Part shown: one piece after another, positions 1 through 9,700 of the stretch
Layout of the letters: every line of letters begins with the position of its first letter
Position numbering within the stretch: the first letter of the stretch is position 1
From: Bin25 sp965221765
GTDB lineage: Bacteria; Bacteroidota; Bacteroidia; Flavobacteriales; Flavobacteriaceae
Direction: 5' to 3'
DNA: 64,000 bases
Assembly (NCBI GenBank): GCA_965221765.1
Contig: OZ244911.1
Span: 1,736,001-1,800,000, forward strand
The notes under the pieces: generated by a model
What the model was told of the DNA's origin: nothing
Databases searched by the model: none
The model's input: only the letters and a program-made list of their open reading frames with translations
Program-made: the position numbers and the translations under genes

Positions 1-378
1 AACAATTTTAAAGTCTTTATCTCTAAATCTGCTGGAGATCCAGCTCATGACAAAAAAGTAATTGGGGAACCATATGTTGGGGGTCCAAATGAAACTTGTA
101 CAGATTCTTTGATTCCAATTGGAAATTTTAAAACGAAACACGAGGCAGACAACCTTAAGAAATATTTAAAAACAAAATTTCTTCGATACTTGGTTTCAAT
201 ATTAAAAACGTCTCAAAACGTGTATCAAAACGTGTATCAATTTGTACCTTTAGAAAACTTTACTTTTGATTCAGATATAGATTGGAATAATTCGATTGAT
301 GAAATCGACAATCAATTATTTGTAAAATATAAATTCAGTGCTCAAGAAATAAAGTTTATTAAATCAGACATTTGTTAA
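1..378 (+). CDS. C-terminal end of a methylase-type restriction-modification protein (partial, 5' end outside window)
   Basis: The frame is open from base 1 to a TAA at 376-378, giving about 125 residues of a longer protein. The segment has the pattern I associate with the C-terminal target-recognition part of Eco57I-type adenine methylase/restriction proteins: a KVFISKSAGD-like strand, a GEPYVGGPNETCT loop, a KYLKTKFLRYLVSILKTSQ helix, then YQFVPLENF and a closing helix that starts at SAQEIKFI. No catalytic motif lies in the visible part, so the modification chemistry is inferred from family resemblance only. A 12-bp tandem duplication adds the residues QNVY inside the otherwise conserved stretch. 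The rest of the window's first 29 kb is rich in defence genes, which fits the call. The product could instead be the tail of another helicase-methylase fusion. Confidence 0.6.
   Translation, partial: NNFKVFISKSAGDPAHDKKVIGEPYVGGPNETCTDSLIPIGNFKTKHEADNLKKYLKTKFLRYLVSILKTSQNVYQNVYQFVPLENFTFDSDIDWNNSIDEIDNQLFVKYKFSAQEIKFIKSDIC
214..237 (+). repeat. 12-bp tandem duplication inside the methylase tail
   Basis: The unit CAAAACGTGTAT occurs twice back to back (214-225 and 226-237) and continues into CAATTTG. It duplicates four residues (QNVY) without breaking the frame. The family usually has a single copy before the VPL motif, so this looks like a local slippage or duplication event. Confidence 0.7.
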
Positions 379-584
379 TTCAACTGAAAAGCCATGTTCA
401 ACTCTTTAGTATTACAAAACTCCATGTTGTTTTCTCTCTTTTACAAGAAGAAAAAATGACTCAGACTTTTTCAAACATATTTGTTGCTGATTTTATTTAA
501 ATAAGCAATTGTATGAGACATCGAAATTGAATTTGCAACCTAGTCATTACATAATATAGTTATTGGAAAACTAATCTATAATGT

Positions 585-1334
585 ATGTCTAAAATAATCT
601 GTTTAATTCCAGCAAGATTGGAGTCAAAACGGTTCCCAAATAAACTGATAAAAAAAATTGGTGACAACAAGACTTTGATTGAACAGGCTTACTACAATGC
701 TCTTCATTTTCAATTATTCGATCACGTCGCCGTAGTTACAGATAGTCAGCAGATCTGTGATATCATCAAAAAAGCTAGAGGAGATGTCATTTTAAAAAAG
801 CAATATTATCCGTGTGGAACAGATCGTGTTGCAGCAGTTCATTCAGTATTTGATAGTGAAATTGTTTTCAATGTTCAAGGTGATGAACCTTTTCTTTCAA
901 AAGATTGTATCGTTCAAATGCTAGAGGTATTCAAAAGAGATTCAAAAGAAGACATCGACATTGTATCATCGATGGTTCGAATTAATAGGTCAGAAGATAT
1001 TATAAATCCAAATAATGTGAAAGTCGTCACTAACAGCAACAATGAAGCACTTTATTTTTCTAGATCAGTCATTCCATATCAGAGAGAAGAACAGACTTCT
1101 TTTAAAGTTTATAAGCATCAGGGGGTCTATGGATTTCGTAAAGAAACATTAAAACAAGTCAGTAAGCAGAAACCGACGCCTTTAGAAAGGCAAGAAAAAA
1201 TCGAAGCTATTCGTTTTTTAGAAATGGGAAAAACGATTAAAATGGTTGTCAATGCTCAAGAAAGTATTGGAATTGATACGCCTAACGATATAATTCAAGC
1301 TAGAAAACAGTATCGAAATTTATATAATCAATGA
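585..1334 (+). CDS. kdsB: 3-deoxy-manno-octulosonate cytidylyltransferase (CMP-KDO synthetase)
   Basis: This enzyme activates KDO with CTP to CMP-KDO, the donor for the inner core of lipopolysaccharide, in the cytoplasm. The 249-residue product has the expected family length. It opens with the nucleotide-binding signature IPARLESKRFPNK (residues 7-19), has QGDEPFL near residue 98 for metal/CTP binding, and ends with the GIDTPNDI motif typical of KdsB. The ATG at 585 directly precedes SKIICLIPAR, so the start is secure. The gene stands alone, about 200 bp after the restriction-protein fragment and 250 bp before an AAA ATPase. It looks like a core gene beside an accessory region. It also shows that the organism makes KDO-containing lipopolysaccharide. 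Confidence 0.95.
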   Translation: MSKIICLIPARLESKRFPNKLIKKIGDNKTLIEQAYYNALHFQLFDHVAVVTDSQQICDIIKKARGDVILKKQYYPCGTDRVAAVHSVFDSEIVFNVQGDEPFLSKDCIVQMLEVFKRDSKEDIDIVSSMVRINRSEDIINPNNVKVVTNSNNEALYFSRSVIPYQREEQTSFKVYKHQGVYGFRKETLKQVSKQKPTPLERQEKIEAIRFLEMGKTIKMVVNAQESIGIDTPNDIIQARKQYRNLYNQ

Positions 1335-1584
1335 ATGAATACGAGTGTCTCCGAAAAGGAATCTAATCAAGTGAATTAAATAGAAAAGTATCGAAGGATA
1401 GCCAAACCCACTATTTAGGAATTTTTTACATTTGGTTACATGCTTATAGGGCAAAATAAAGAATGTATGGTCTGTGTTATCATAAAGGAAGAGTTTTTGA
1501 CAAAAAATAACTTGGTAACACTAATAAAATATTATTGATGTTTTTCAATGCCGACTATCAATGACTTATTAAACTATTTTCACT

Positions 1585-2703
1585 ATGGCATTAGACAGGG
1601 GATCCAAAAGTTTTTTTTACGGAAGAAAAGAAGAACTAGAACAGTTTAAGAGTTTTTTGAATTTAGTTAAAAAAGATAACTCAAGGACTACTTTTCTAAT
1701 TCAAGGAGCGCCAGGAGTTGGAAAAACTACTTTATGGGAGCATTGTTGTGGTCTTGCAGAAAAACAGGGTTGGAATATTGTTTTGATAGATCGTTCTACT
1801 TTATATAACATCAAAGATTTTAGAAAACGTTTAGGGAGAGAACCCATTTGGAAATTTTGGAGAAAATCAAAAATTCCAATAACTCCAAATATTGGTGAGC
1901 TCAGTTTAGGCATGGAAATGGAAATAAATCACCATACTTTTTTGAAAACATTAAATGCAGTAAAAACGCCTACCATTTTAGCGTTAGATGAAGCTCAAAA
2001 ATTAGGAAGTAAAGATTTATCGCCAGCTAAAAAGAGTTCCGTCGGAGATGTTCTAGATCATTTACACAATAGGAGAGGAAAAAACAAAAGTTCTTTAGTA
2101 TTATTAATGAATGGTTTGGGAAGGACAAAAGAAATATTAAAAGAATATGGGATATCCCGCTTTGCGACAAAAGCTGTTATTAATTTATCCGAAATAGATA
2201 AAATGTCAGAAAGAAAAATCATTCATGATTGGTTAGTTATTGAAGCAGGTGTGAATAAAGATGATTTACAATTAAACCATTGGATTGGCCAAATATCTCA
2301 ACAAACTCACCAATGGCCACAACATATTGCAGCTTACGGTGCTGCTGCAGTGGATTATTTTCAAAAAAATGAAAAAAAATTAACGGATAAAGGACTTAAC
2401 GTTATTTTGGAAAAAGGAATGGTATCAAGGCAGGATTATTATAGAGATCGATTAGATGGTTTTAAACATAGTGAATGCGAGATCATTATTGAGTTTTTAA
2501 AAACTCAGAAGGATATGAAATATTTTTCTGATAAGGACATTGTCCCATTTTTTGAAAAAACTTTATCGCCAAAAAAATCAGAAAAATTATTTCAAAAAGC
2601 TTGGTATTCTGGGATTTTCCATCAAGGAATAGATATGAAATACAGTATTTCTGTTCCATCAATGAAATATTGGTTTATTTATAATTTAGGAAGCAAAAAA
2701 TAA
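1585..2703 (+). CDS. Stand-alone AAA ATPase of unknown function
   Basis: The 372-residue protein has an N-terminal P-loop ATPase domain of the AAA_16/Orc-Cdc6-like kind. It begins with a FYGRKEELEQF box I motif, then Walker A GAPGVGKTT (about residues 41-49) and Walker B ILALDEAQ (about 130-137). A helical lid follows, and then a C-terminal region (about 285-372) that looks like a winged helix, ending in a PSMKYWFIYNL stretch. No nuclease, transposase or membrane segment is visible. Such lone ATPases are common in mobile and defence regions, where a partner supplies the effector, but I see no partner here: the neighbours are kdsB and a secreted glycosidase. The function is therefore not assigned. 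Roles in transposition (TniB/IstB-like) or phage defence are possible but not shown by the sequence. Confidence 0.75.
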   Translation: MALDRGSKSFFYGRKEELEQFKSFLNLVKKDNSRTTFLIQGAPGVGKTTLWEHCCGLAEKQGWNIVLIDRSTLYNIKDFRKRLGREPIWKFWRKSKIPITPNIGELSLGMEMEINHHTFLKTLNAVKTPTILALDEAQKLGSKDLSPAKKSSVGDVLDHLHNRRGKNKSSLVLLMNGLGRTKEILKEYGISRFATKAVINLSEIDKMSERKIIHDWLVIEAGVNKDDLQLNHWIGQISQQTHQWPQHIAAYGAAAVDYFQKNEKKLTDKGLNVILEKGMVSRQDYYRDRLDGFKHSECEIIIEFLKTQKDMKYFSDKDIVPFFEKTLSPKKSEKLFQKAWYSGIFHQGIDMKYSISVPSMKYWFIYNLGSKK

Positions 2704-2976
2704 GATTCTAGATAAACAATTTACGGACATCAAAAAATTAACCATAGAACAAAGAAAGAATTATAAAATAAGTGTGCTAAAAAGAAATGATGGTTGGAAT
2801 CATAAGATATTAGAGTCTTAACGGCATTATTGACTGTATATTTCACTTCTATTTTGTCAGATAATTCCTCTTGATTAAAATTTAAAACTAGATTTTAAGA
2901 GTTTAAGTCAAGAAGTATCAATGCACGCTATGAAATTCGATAAAATCTAAAGAAATATACCTTAAATCAAAATAAA

Positions 2977-5370
2977 ATGAATCGATTTTTCCTTTTTACA
3001 CTTTTATGGCCTCTAGTATCTATTTCAATTATTGGGCAAGAAACCCCTGAAAAGCATACCCCGGATATCATGGGAAGAGTCCAAACAGTTGATATCGCTC
3101 ATAGAAGATCAATGACACTAGATATTCAAGATTATTGGCGAAGTAACCTGCATGTCAAAAATGGGATAATTACTCCCGAAAAACGTCCCAAAGCTCAACA
3201 TGTGCCAGGTCTTATTGAATACCGCGTTTATATTGTTAACCCAGGGATATACTCTATTCAGTTAGAAGCCGATTATAATCTAAACTCTAAAATGTATTTA
3301 ACGATTAATGGTGAACAACAAGGGATTCTTTTTGAATCACCGATAGAGAATTCAGAAATCATTGAAGAATTGATATTACACAAGGGCTTGCATTATATAC
3401 GATTAACTTCTGATAAACTAAATACTCCTATTCCAAACATCCAGTCTATTTCACTACAGTTTGAAAGAGCAGAAGAGATTGCTATACCAATAACCCCGGC
3501 AATCGTAAAGACAAATATTCCATCGAGTGTCAAAAAAGGATGGGAATATGACGTGTCTCGTAAGATTCATCTTGATTTTCATACATCGGCCTATGTCGAT
3601 AAAATAGGAAATAAATGGGATCCTGAAGAGTTTGCTGCCACCTTGGTGGATAGTCATATCAATGCGGTGACCATCTTTGCCAAGGGACATCATGGTTTTG
3701 CCTATTATAATACAAAGATTGGAACCCGCCATCCAGGTTTGGATTTTGATTTATTGGAAGAACAAATAAAAGCTTGTCATAAAAGGGGCATTAAGGTATT
3801 AGCTTATTTTTCTGTCAATGTGGATGAACTTTGGGCAACCACAGAAGAAGGTGAGAATACGAACTGGGAAACTTTCCAAAATGTTGATGCCAATCCCCAA
3901 AAATCATATATAAAAGATTATACCTGGCCGATGATCCGAGAGGTAGTGGAAAACTATGATATTGATGGTTTTTGGTTTGATTTTCCTGGGTATGACCAGT
4001 TTGTATTAGGGACCATTGACTTGATTCGTAGTATCAAACCCAATTTAGTTTCTGCCTACAATCATCAATATGGCAAGCCTCGTGAAGAATTAGCCAAACA
4101 AGATATCATGGAAATAGAGGCTTGGGAACATTCCCAATCTCTTTACCGTTTATCTTATATTGCCCGTTATGCTCATGGCGCCACCCCTATTGTGGGTATG
4201 ACCACACGTTTTTGGCACCGATGGGGTGATTTCGGACGTGTAAATGATGCGGCCATGCTTAAATTCGAGACGGCTGTGAGTTTTGCTAATGGATCTGGAA
4301 TTACTATTGGGGATCAGCTCCATCCCAATGGCCGATTAGAACCGGCTGTTTATCAAGTAATAGGCCAAGCCATGAAACTAGGTAAAACCATTGAGCCATA
4401 TGTCAATGGAGCTTCTTTTGTCCCCTATGTAGCTTACTTACGTCAAGACTTAAAAGCCTCCTCTACTATCATTGATAGTGGGATTCATTTTAATGTTGTG
4501 GATGAAGAGATGCCATTAGACCCCTATAAAGCGTTGGTTATTCCGATGGCTAGTAAGTTATCAGATAATTATTTACAAAAGTTAGAAGGGTATATCAACA
4601 ATGGAGGGAAGCTTATCATTTATGGGAATCCTTCGAAAAAATTACAGGCAATTCTTGGTGTAGAAAAATATGATTTAGATATTCCAATAGTCAGTATCAA
4701 GGATAATGAAAACCTTACGGGAGCGTTTATTAGAAACCGAAATAAAGTACTCCCCACCGCTGCTGCTATGGATATCATGGTAAAACAGCCCATCGTCGCT
4801 GTGAGACCTACAGAAAATACTCAAGAAATAGCTCCACTAGTATGGCAGATGAACCATGGAACAACTCATCGTTTGTCACATCAACAAAGTCCCCCAATGG
4901 ATGACGTGTCGGGGTATTCGGCTATCACATACAGAACGCTTGGAAAAGGAGAAATTATTTTTTGCCCATTATCAGTCATGGAAGCCTATGCTAAAGATGG
5001 CTTTACACAAATGCGGCATATTTTCAAAGATATGTTCCAAAAAGTTGTAAAGCCTGAAGAACGATTAGTAGAGGTAGAAAGTATGATTGGCATAGAAGTA
5101 TCGGTTATGCAACAAGAAAATAAAACGGTTATTCATTTGGTCAGTGGACTGCAATCAAGAAGAGCAACTCTTGAACCGATGCCAGTCATCGATGGATTTC
5201 CTATGGTACAAGAAGCTATTCTCAAAATTAACAAAGACCTTGTTAACAACAGAACTCTCAAAATAGTAACAGACAATCTTATTGAACTGTCGCCATTAAA
5301 TGAAGAGGACAATCAAGTTATTTATCAAATTCCAGATTTTAAGATTAATAGTGTGTTTGTGTTAGAATAA
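2977..5370 (+). CDS. Secreted glycoside hydrolase, alpha-L-fucosidase/GHL6-like, with trimerisation-like domain
   Basis: The 797-residue protein starts with a signal peptide (cleavage near IIGQ, residue 20). Residues 75-165 form a beta-rich carbohydrate-binding-like domain (PGIYSIQLEADYNLNSK). A TIM-barrel catalytic domain follows at about 195-480, with FAKGHHGFAYY at 234-244, similar to the KHHDGF motif of GH29 fucosidases. IDGFWFDFPGYD at 329-340 contains the likely catalytic aspartate D335. Residues 500-560 resemble the glutamine-amidotransferase-like domain of GH42-type beta-galactosidases (VIPMASKLSDNYLQ, then GGKLIIYG). A C-terminal beta domain completes it. It should act in the periplasm or outside the cell on a complex glycan. 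The exact family and substrate cannot be read from sequence alone. It is followed by a hairpin and a Fic gene, so it is probably its own transcript. Confidence 0.7.
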   Translation: MNRFFLFTLLWPLVSISIIGQETPEKHTPDIMGRVQTVDIAHRRSMTLDIQDYWRSNLHVKNGIITPEKRPKAQHVPGLIEYRVYIVNPGIYSIQLEADYNLNSKMYLTINGEQQGILFESPIENSEIIEELILHKGLHYIRLTSDKLNTPIPNIQSISLQFERAEEIAIPITPAIVKTNIPSSVKKGWEYDVSRKIHLDFHTSAYVDKIGNKWDPEEFAATLVDSHINAVTIFAKGHHGFAYYNTKIGTRHPGLDFDLLEEQIKACHKRGIKVLAYFSVNVDELWATTEEGENTNWETFQNVDANPQKSYIKDYTWPMIREVVENYDIDGFWFDFPGYDQFVLGTIDLIRSIKPNLVSAYNHQYGKPREELAKQDIMEIEAWEHSQSLYRLSYIARYAHGATPIVGMTTRFWHRWGDFGRVNDAAMLKFETAVSFANGSGITIGDQLHPNGRLEPAVYQVIGQAMKLGKTIEPYVNGASFVPYVAYLRQDLKASSTIIDSGIHFNVVDEEMPLDPYKALVIPMASKLSDNYLQKLEGYINNGGKLIIYGNPSKKLQAILGVEKYDLDIPIVSIKDNENLTGAFIRNRNKVLPTAAAMDIMVKQPIVAVRPTENTQEIAPLVWQMNHGTTHRLSHQQSPPMDDVSGYSAITYRTLGKGEIIFCPLSVMEAYAKDGFTQMRHIFKDMFQKVVKPEERLVEVESMIGIEVSVMQQENKTVIHLVSGLQSRRATLEPMPVIDGFPMVQEAILKINKDLVNNRTLKIVTDNLIELSPLNEEDNQVIYQIPDFKINSVFVLE

Positions 5371-5380
5371 CAAACACACT
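5350..5380 (+). terminator. Hairpin over the stop codon of the glycosidase gene
   Basis: An 11-bp perfect inverted repeat (AGTGTGTTTGT at 5350-5360 and its complement at 5370-5380) encloses a 9-base loop that contains the TAG/TAA region of the upstream gene. There is no U-tract after it, so it may work as an mRNA-end stabiliser or a weak terminator rather than a classical intrinsic terminator. Confidence 0.45.
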
Positions 5381-5469
5381 ACTCATATCACATTGAAACC
5401 AGATGCTTTTTAATACTGGGGATTGATATTAAAGTAGAAAAACGCAGCAGAAAATAATTGAAATAGATT

Positions 5470-6291
5470 ATGAGATCCCAATGGGATACTTTGGAGAAAA
5501 GAAAAAATGAGTATTTGAATCAAGTTGGCCATTATCCTAATTTCAATAAATTGAATATGTATTGTGTTGCTCATTATAGTTCTGTGATTGAAGGAGCTTC
5601 ATTGACTTTCAGAGAAACATGTCGTTTGCTAGATGAAGGAATCACACCAAGCAGACCTGAAAAACATGTTTCCATGGTCATCGATCACTTTAATGGGTTG
5701 ATGTATGTCCTCCGATTGGCTTTTCGAAAAGAAAAACTAACATTACCACATTTGGAAAAAATAAACCGTTTTATCAATAGAAGAACCGGTGAAATTGGGA
5801 TTTGTCCGGATACACAAACATTTTATGATACCGCAGAAGGTAAATTGAGAACGTATGGTGCCTTTACAATCGGGGGCGATGGTTCTAGAAAAGATTATAT
5901 ACACCCCCATGATATCCGTGATGAAATCAAATTATTGTTGGATGCTATCCATCAAGGTCTTACGAATTATAGTAATTTTAAAGAAGTCAATAAATTATCA
6001 TTTAAAGCACATTACGATGTGACAAGAATCCATCCCTTTGGTGAAGGAAACGGAAGGACGGCTAGGTTGGTGATGAACTATATACAATATTACCATGGAT
6101 ATCCTTTGTCTTTTGTGTTGAATAGAGATCGAGACTCTTATTATGCCTCTTTAGAGATAACTGATAGCACATCTGATTTAAAGCATTTTGAAACATTCAT
6201 GATCAAGGCATCATTAAACGCTTTTGGTCAAGGAATCGAAACACTAAAACCACGAAAAGAATATAAAAACCCACTTTATGAAAGAGAATAG
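5470..6291 (+). CDS. Fic family protein, class II (self-inhibited AMP transferase)
   Basis: The 273-residue protein carries the Fic core motif HPFGEGNGRTARL at residues 188-200, with the catalytic histidine H188, the acidic metal ligand E192 and the phosphate-binding GNGR. An inhibitory-helix motif SSVIEG lies at residues 37-42, upstream of the Fic fold, in the (S/T)xxxE(G/N) pattern. Class II Fic enzymes transfer AMP to protein hydroxyls and are held off by the glutamate of this motif (here E41). The fold upstream (residues 1-60) matches the common Fic_N domain. The ATG at 5470 gives the usual family length. The stop overlaps the start of a 108-residue ORF by 14 bases, suggesting translational coupling. 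The target is unknown. Confidence 0.88.
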   Translation: MRSQWDTLEKRKNEYLNQVGHYPNFNKLNMYCVAHYSSVIEGASLTFRETCRLLDEGITPSRPEKHVSMVIDHFNGLMYVLRLAFRKEKLTLPHLEKINRFINRRTGEIGICPDTQTFYDTAEGKLRTYGAFTIGGDGSRKDYIHPHDIRDEIKLLLDAIHQGLTNYSNFKEVNKLSFKAHYDVTRIHPFGEGNGRTARLVMNYIQYYHGYPLSFVLNRDRDSYYASLEITDSTSDLKHFETFMIKASLNAFGQGIETLKPRKEYKNPLYERE

Positions 6292-6604
6292 TTTTATTCG
6301 AGTACAAAAACAATTACAAAGAATTGAAAATGCGTTTTTGGAATATGGCGATCCCTATGATTTTCATGAATTTGCTCATTCGGATCATCATGACCGAAAC
6401 CGTTTTATTCAGTGGTGTGAATTTTTAAACACATACAAAAAAATCAAGCAGAAGATAAACAATAATAGCTCCTTACCAAAGGGGTTTGATGTAACGTTTG
6501 AAACATATGTTGATAGAAATTTAAATATATTTTTTTTAAAGAATACGGTTGTTTCTGGGGCAAAAGAACTCGGTTTAACAAAACCATTTTTATTCTCTGT
6601 ATAG
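6278..6604 (+). CDS. Small hypothetical protein translationally coupled to Fic
   Basis: The 108-residue product is not recognised. It starts inside the last 14 bases of the Fic gene in another frame, so the two are almost certainly co-translated. It is soluble, without signal peptide or membrane segment. It has a helical N-terminal half (MKENSFIRVQKQLQRIEN) containing a His/Asp-rich segment HEFAHSDHHDRNRF, and a C-terminal KELGLTKPFLF tail. The position suggests a Fic regulator, target adaptor or antitoxin-like partner. This is inference from position only: class II Fic enzymes normally need no separate inhibitor. A decayed remnant of a longer gene is the alternative. Confidence 0.5.
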   Translation: MKENSFIRVQKQLQRIENAFLEYGDPYDFHEFAHSDHHDRNRFIQWCEFLNTYKKIKQKINNNSSLPKGFDVTFETYVDRNLNIFFLKNTVVSGAKELGLTKPFLFSV

Positions 6605-6659
6605 AGCTTTCATTATAGAAATAAAACAAGCTAAACGCTCTTATTCAGTTAAACTTTAC

Positions 6660-6667
6660 TATCTTTG
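6660..6667 (+). promoter_or_regulatory. Bacteroidota-type -7 box (TATCTTTG) just upstream of the C10 tract
   Basis: TATCTTTG fits the TAnnTTTG -7 consensus of the Bacteroidota primary sigma factor. No good TTTG -33 box lies 19-21 bases upstream. The C10 tract begins 10 bases downstream, near the expected transcription start. A transcript would run rightward, antisense to the 3' end of the giant helicase gene. No convincing ORF follows. Confidence 0.3.
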
Positions 6668-6676
6668 TGTATGATT

Positions 6677-6686
6677 CCCCCCCCCC
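6677..6686. repeat. C10 homopolymer between the Fic operon and the helicase operon
   Basis: Ten consecutive C bases lie in the 147-bp gap between the small Fic-linked ORF (ends 6604) and the stop of the giant helicase gene (6752). Unlike the other three long tracts it is not inside a clear reading frame. It could tune a rightward promoter or sit in the 3' untranslated region of the leftward operon. Confidence 0.8.
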
Positions 6687-6751
6687 TTTTTATTTTTAAG
6701 GTGCGTTACTAATAATCAGATAGATAGCAGGATTTGTTTGTTTTCAAAAAA

Positions 6752-9700
6752 TTATTTGAAGAGACTGATCAAGTTAAAAATTCTAAAAAACTGTTCCCAT
6801 TCTTCTTTGTCGATGTCGGTTTGGTCAAATAATTTAAAACTAGTGATGAGTTTAAAATCTCTGAATCGAGATAAAATACGAACGCTAAAAAGATTGTTTT
6901 GAATCGATTTATCCGAAACAAAATAACAATCACCATGTCTTTGCTTAAAAGAAAAAATAGACTTAAAGTTAATTTCGTAGTTATCAATTTCTAACAAATC
7001 AGATGGTCGACAGTAGTTTTTACCAGCCTGTTTTTGAAAACAAGCAAAAAGATAGCCGATATCATTTGGTGAAAAATATTTGTTAGACAAAACCCATAAT
7101 AAACGTTCAATTGAGTTTTTAGGATTAAGTATAGAGGTGTTAATTTTTATATTCTTATCCATTTTAGATTCTATTAAATCCATTTTTGATTTTGTTTTGC
7201 CAAAAACTTGCTTATCAACAAATAAGTCATCAGGTTTATCTTGCTCGAAAAGAATGATATCTTGGTTGGTGATGCTCCATTGAAACAATTGCCAAATTCC
7301 TTTTCTTATTTTGATATCATCATAAAATCTCAGGTGTTCCGATGAAGCATGATACTGGTATCCGTCTATGTAAATAGCAATATCTTTGAATTTCATGTGT
7401 TCCTCTAGATCTACTAATTTGTCGTTCACTATAACTTCTTGGCATCTAAATACATAATCGGGTCTAGTAATATGACCAACTCCATCACTTTTATCAAGGT
7501 CAACTTGTGGTTCAACGGAGTAACGAACTTTATATTGATTATTGGTAATGGTTAAAAGAAAACCTCTTTTATTATTGATGTCCGAACTTTCAAATTCAAA
7601 ACCTTTATCCTGATGTCGTTTGACATACTCTTTCAATGCATTTCTGAATTTAAACTCTAATTCACTTTCTTCTGCAACTTTTGGATTTTTAAGGGAGGAT
7701 AAACTATAGTCTATTTTTTTCCATTCTCTCGAATTTCCAAGCAAAGAATAAAACATATCTTCTGCTTTCTGACGACTAAAACCTATTCTTTCAAATTGAT
7801 TAGCAAAAGATAAAATACATTTATAGCAACCGTCTTTCGAACAATTACAATTTTTCACTATAGTATAAGCTGAGTTAATCAGAGAATTAAACACCTCCAT
7901 ATCGAAGAGTTTTTGGAGATATCCAGTGCCACCAGGAACGGTATCATAAAGCACTAGATATTTATCGAATTCGGTTGTTGATGTATTATATTCTGAATAA
8001 AACTCCATCTCAATATGGGTGGGATTTCCCTTAAATAACGCCTTTAATCCAAGAAAAATACCTGACTTAAACATCGATTGTTGTTCACTTGTAGAAATTT
8101 CTTCTGGAGGTATTAAAACTTTTAAAGCTTCTGTTTCTAATGTTCGATACAGATACACATCTTCGAATACAGCAATATCATCATTGACAGTTGACTCTCT
8201 ATGATGACAATAGGGATGGTGTAAATCAGAATCTGAAATAGAACGACCATCGTGTGGTGTTGATTTACCACAGTGTTTACAAGTACGAAATCCTTGTTTT
8301 GAGGCATCTTGATTATTAAATCTGACAGTTTCGCCCATAGGCTTTTTGAGACCGAGATTCACAGTGGTTAGTTTGACATCATGAACAAATTCAATCCCGA
8401 AATTATTATCTCTATTAACATAGGCCCCGTCTCCTTTTTTATTATCAAATTCAAAATGGTTTGAAAGCAGAAATATTTCATGCTCTCTGACGTCGCTAGT
8501 ATCGTTAATTGAGGCCTCTTTTCGATTGCAGTTGGATAAGACTGAATCTAAAAGAACCATTTTCTTTACATTGGTGTTTGCATTCCATGAAGGATGACCA
8601 CATTTAGGACATCCATTTAATGTTGATTTTGTATTTTCCATTAAAAAATCACATTGAGAACAATATCTAAATTCTACATTCTTTGAATTTGGCTGGTCCC
8701 AATTAGAAATATTTAAACCATTGATGAGTAGTTTGTGTCCATGACTATAAAAATGATTACTAGGAGCTAGTTCACGAATTGCTTGATTAGCTGCGCGAAT
8801 CAATTCTATTGATTTTCGATTGAAAACTTTTTCACCACCTTTTGCTTTATCACCATAAATTTGGGCTTTTAAATAGACGCCTGTTTCTGGAAAAGCGTAG
8901 TTGGGTAAGACCCCTTGATTAGTTAAGACTTCAAGGATTTGTTGATTATTGATAGATTGTTGATTTTTTCCCCAATAAGTAATTCCTTTTTCAAGTTCTT
9001 TTCTATCGGGGTCTTCAATCGCAAGCAACCTCGTTTTTATTTCTTTTTTTAATTCTCGAATTTTTCTTTGTGAGAATTTCAGTTCCTCTCTAATATTGGT
9101 AAATACATCTTCAAACTTTTTTTGAATGTCATTTTCTCCTACATAACATTTTATTTCAACTATTCTGAGCGGATCAACCTTTTGTTCATAAATGCTGATA
9201 AAATAATCAAGTAATTGACTTTTATTCTTTTTAATATAATAAAACAAGTCTTCTATAAAATCAATTTTTTTGGGGGGTTGCTTTAATAGTTTGAGATTTT
9301 TTATACGTAAAGGAATTTTAGCTTTTTCGGGATTGTTTTTACTCCAGCTGTCAATACAAAATGCATTGAAATGCCGTTGTAAAATATACTTGGCATTCAG
9401 AAAGCATCCAGGTGTGCTAATATCACCTTCCATCATTTCTAAGGGATCTTCATAAAAGAAAAGATCGTGTTTTTTTCTTGGACAAAAATTCAAGATCAAT
9501 GCTGCACCTGAAGAACGTCCTGCTCTACCAATACGCTGTAAAAAATTAGACGGTAACGGAGGAATTGAAGTATTTATTGCATTATCAAGTGTTCCAATAT
9601 CGATGCCCACTTCTAATGTTGATGTTGCAACTAGAACATTTTTGGAATTAAATTTTGGTCTTTCTTTAAAGTCAATTTCAATCTTATCACGATGGAGTCT

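Noticed and set aside
6671..6900. Short plus-strand frame MIPPP... through the C10 tract, opened further by one deletion
   Set aside because: The longer version would be about 77 residues, antisense to the helicase gene, with no protein-like pattern; as sequenced it is 13 codons.
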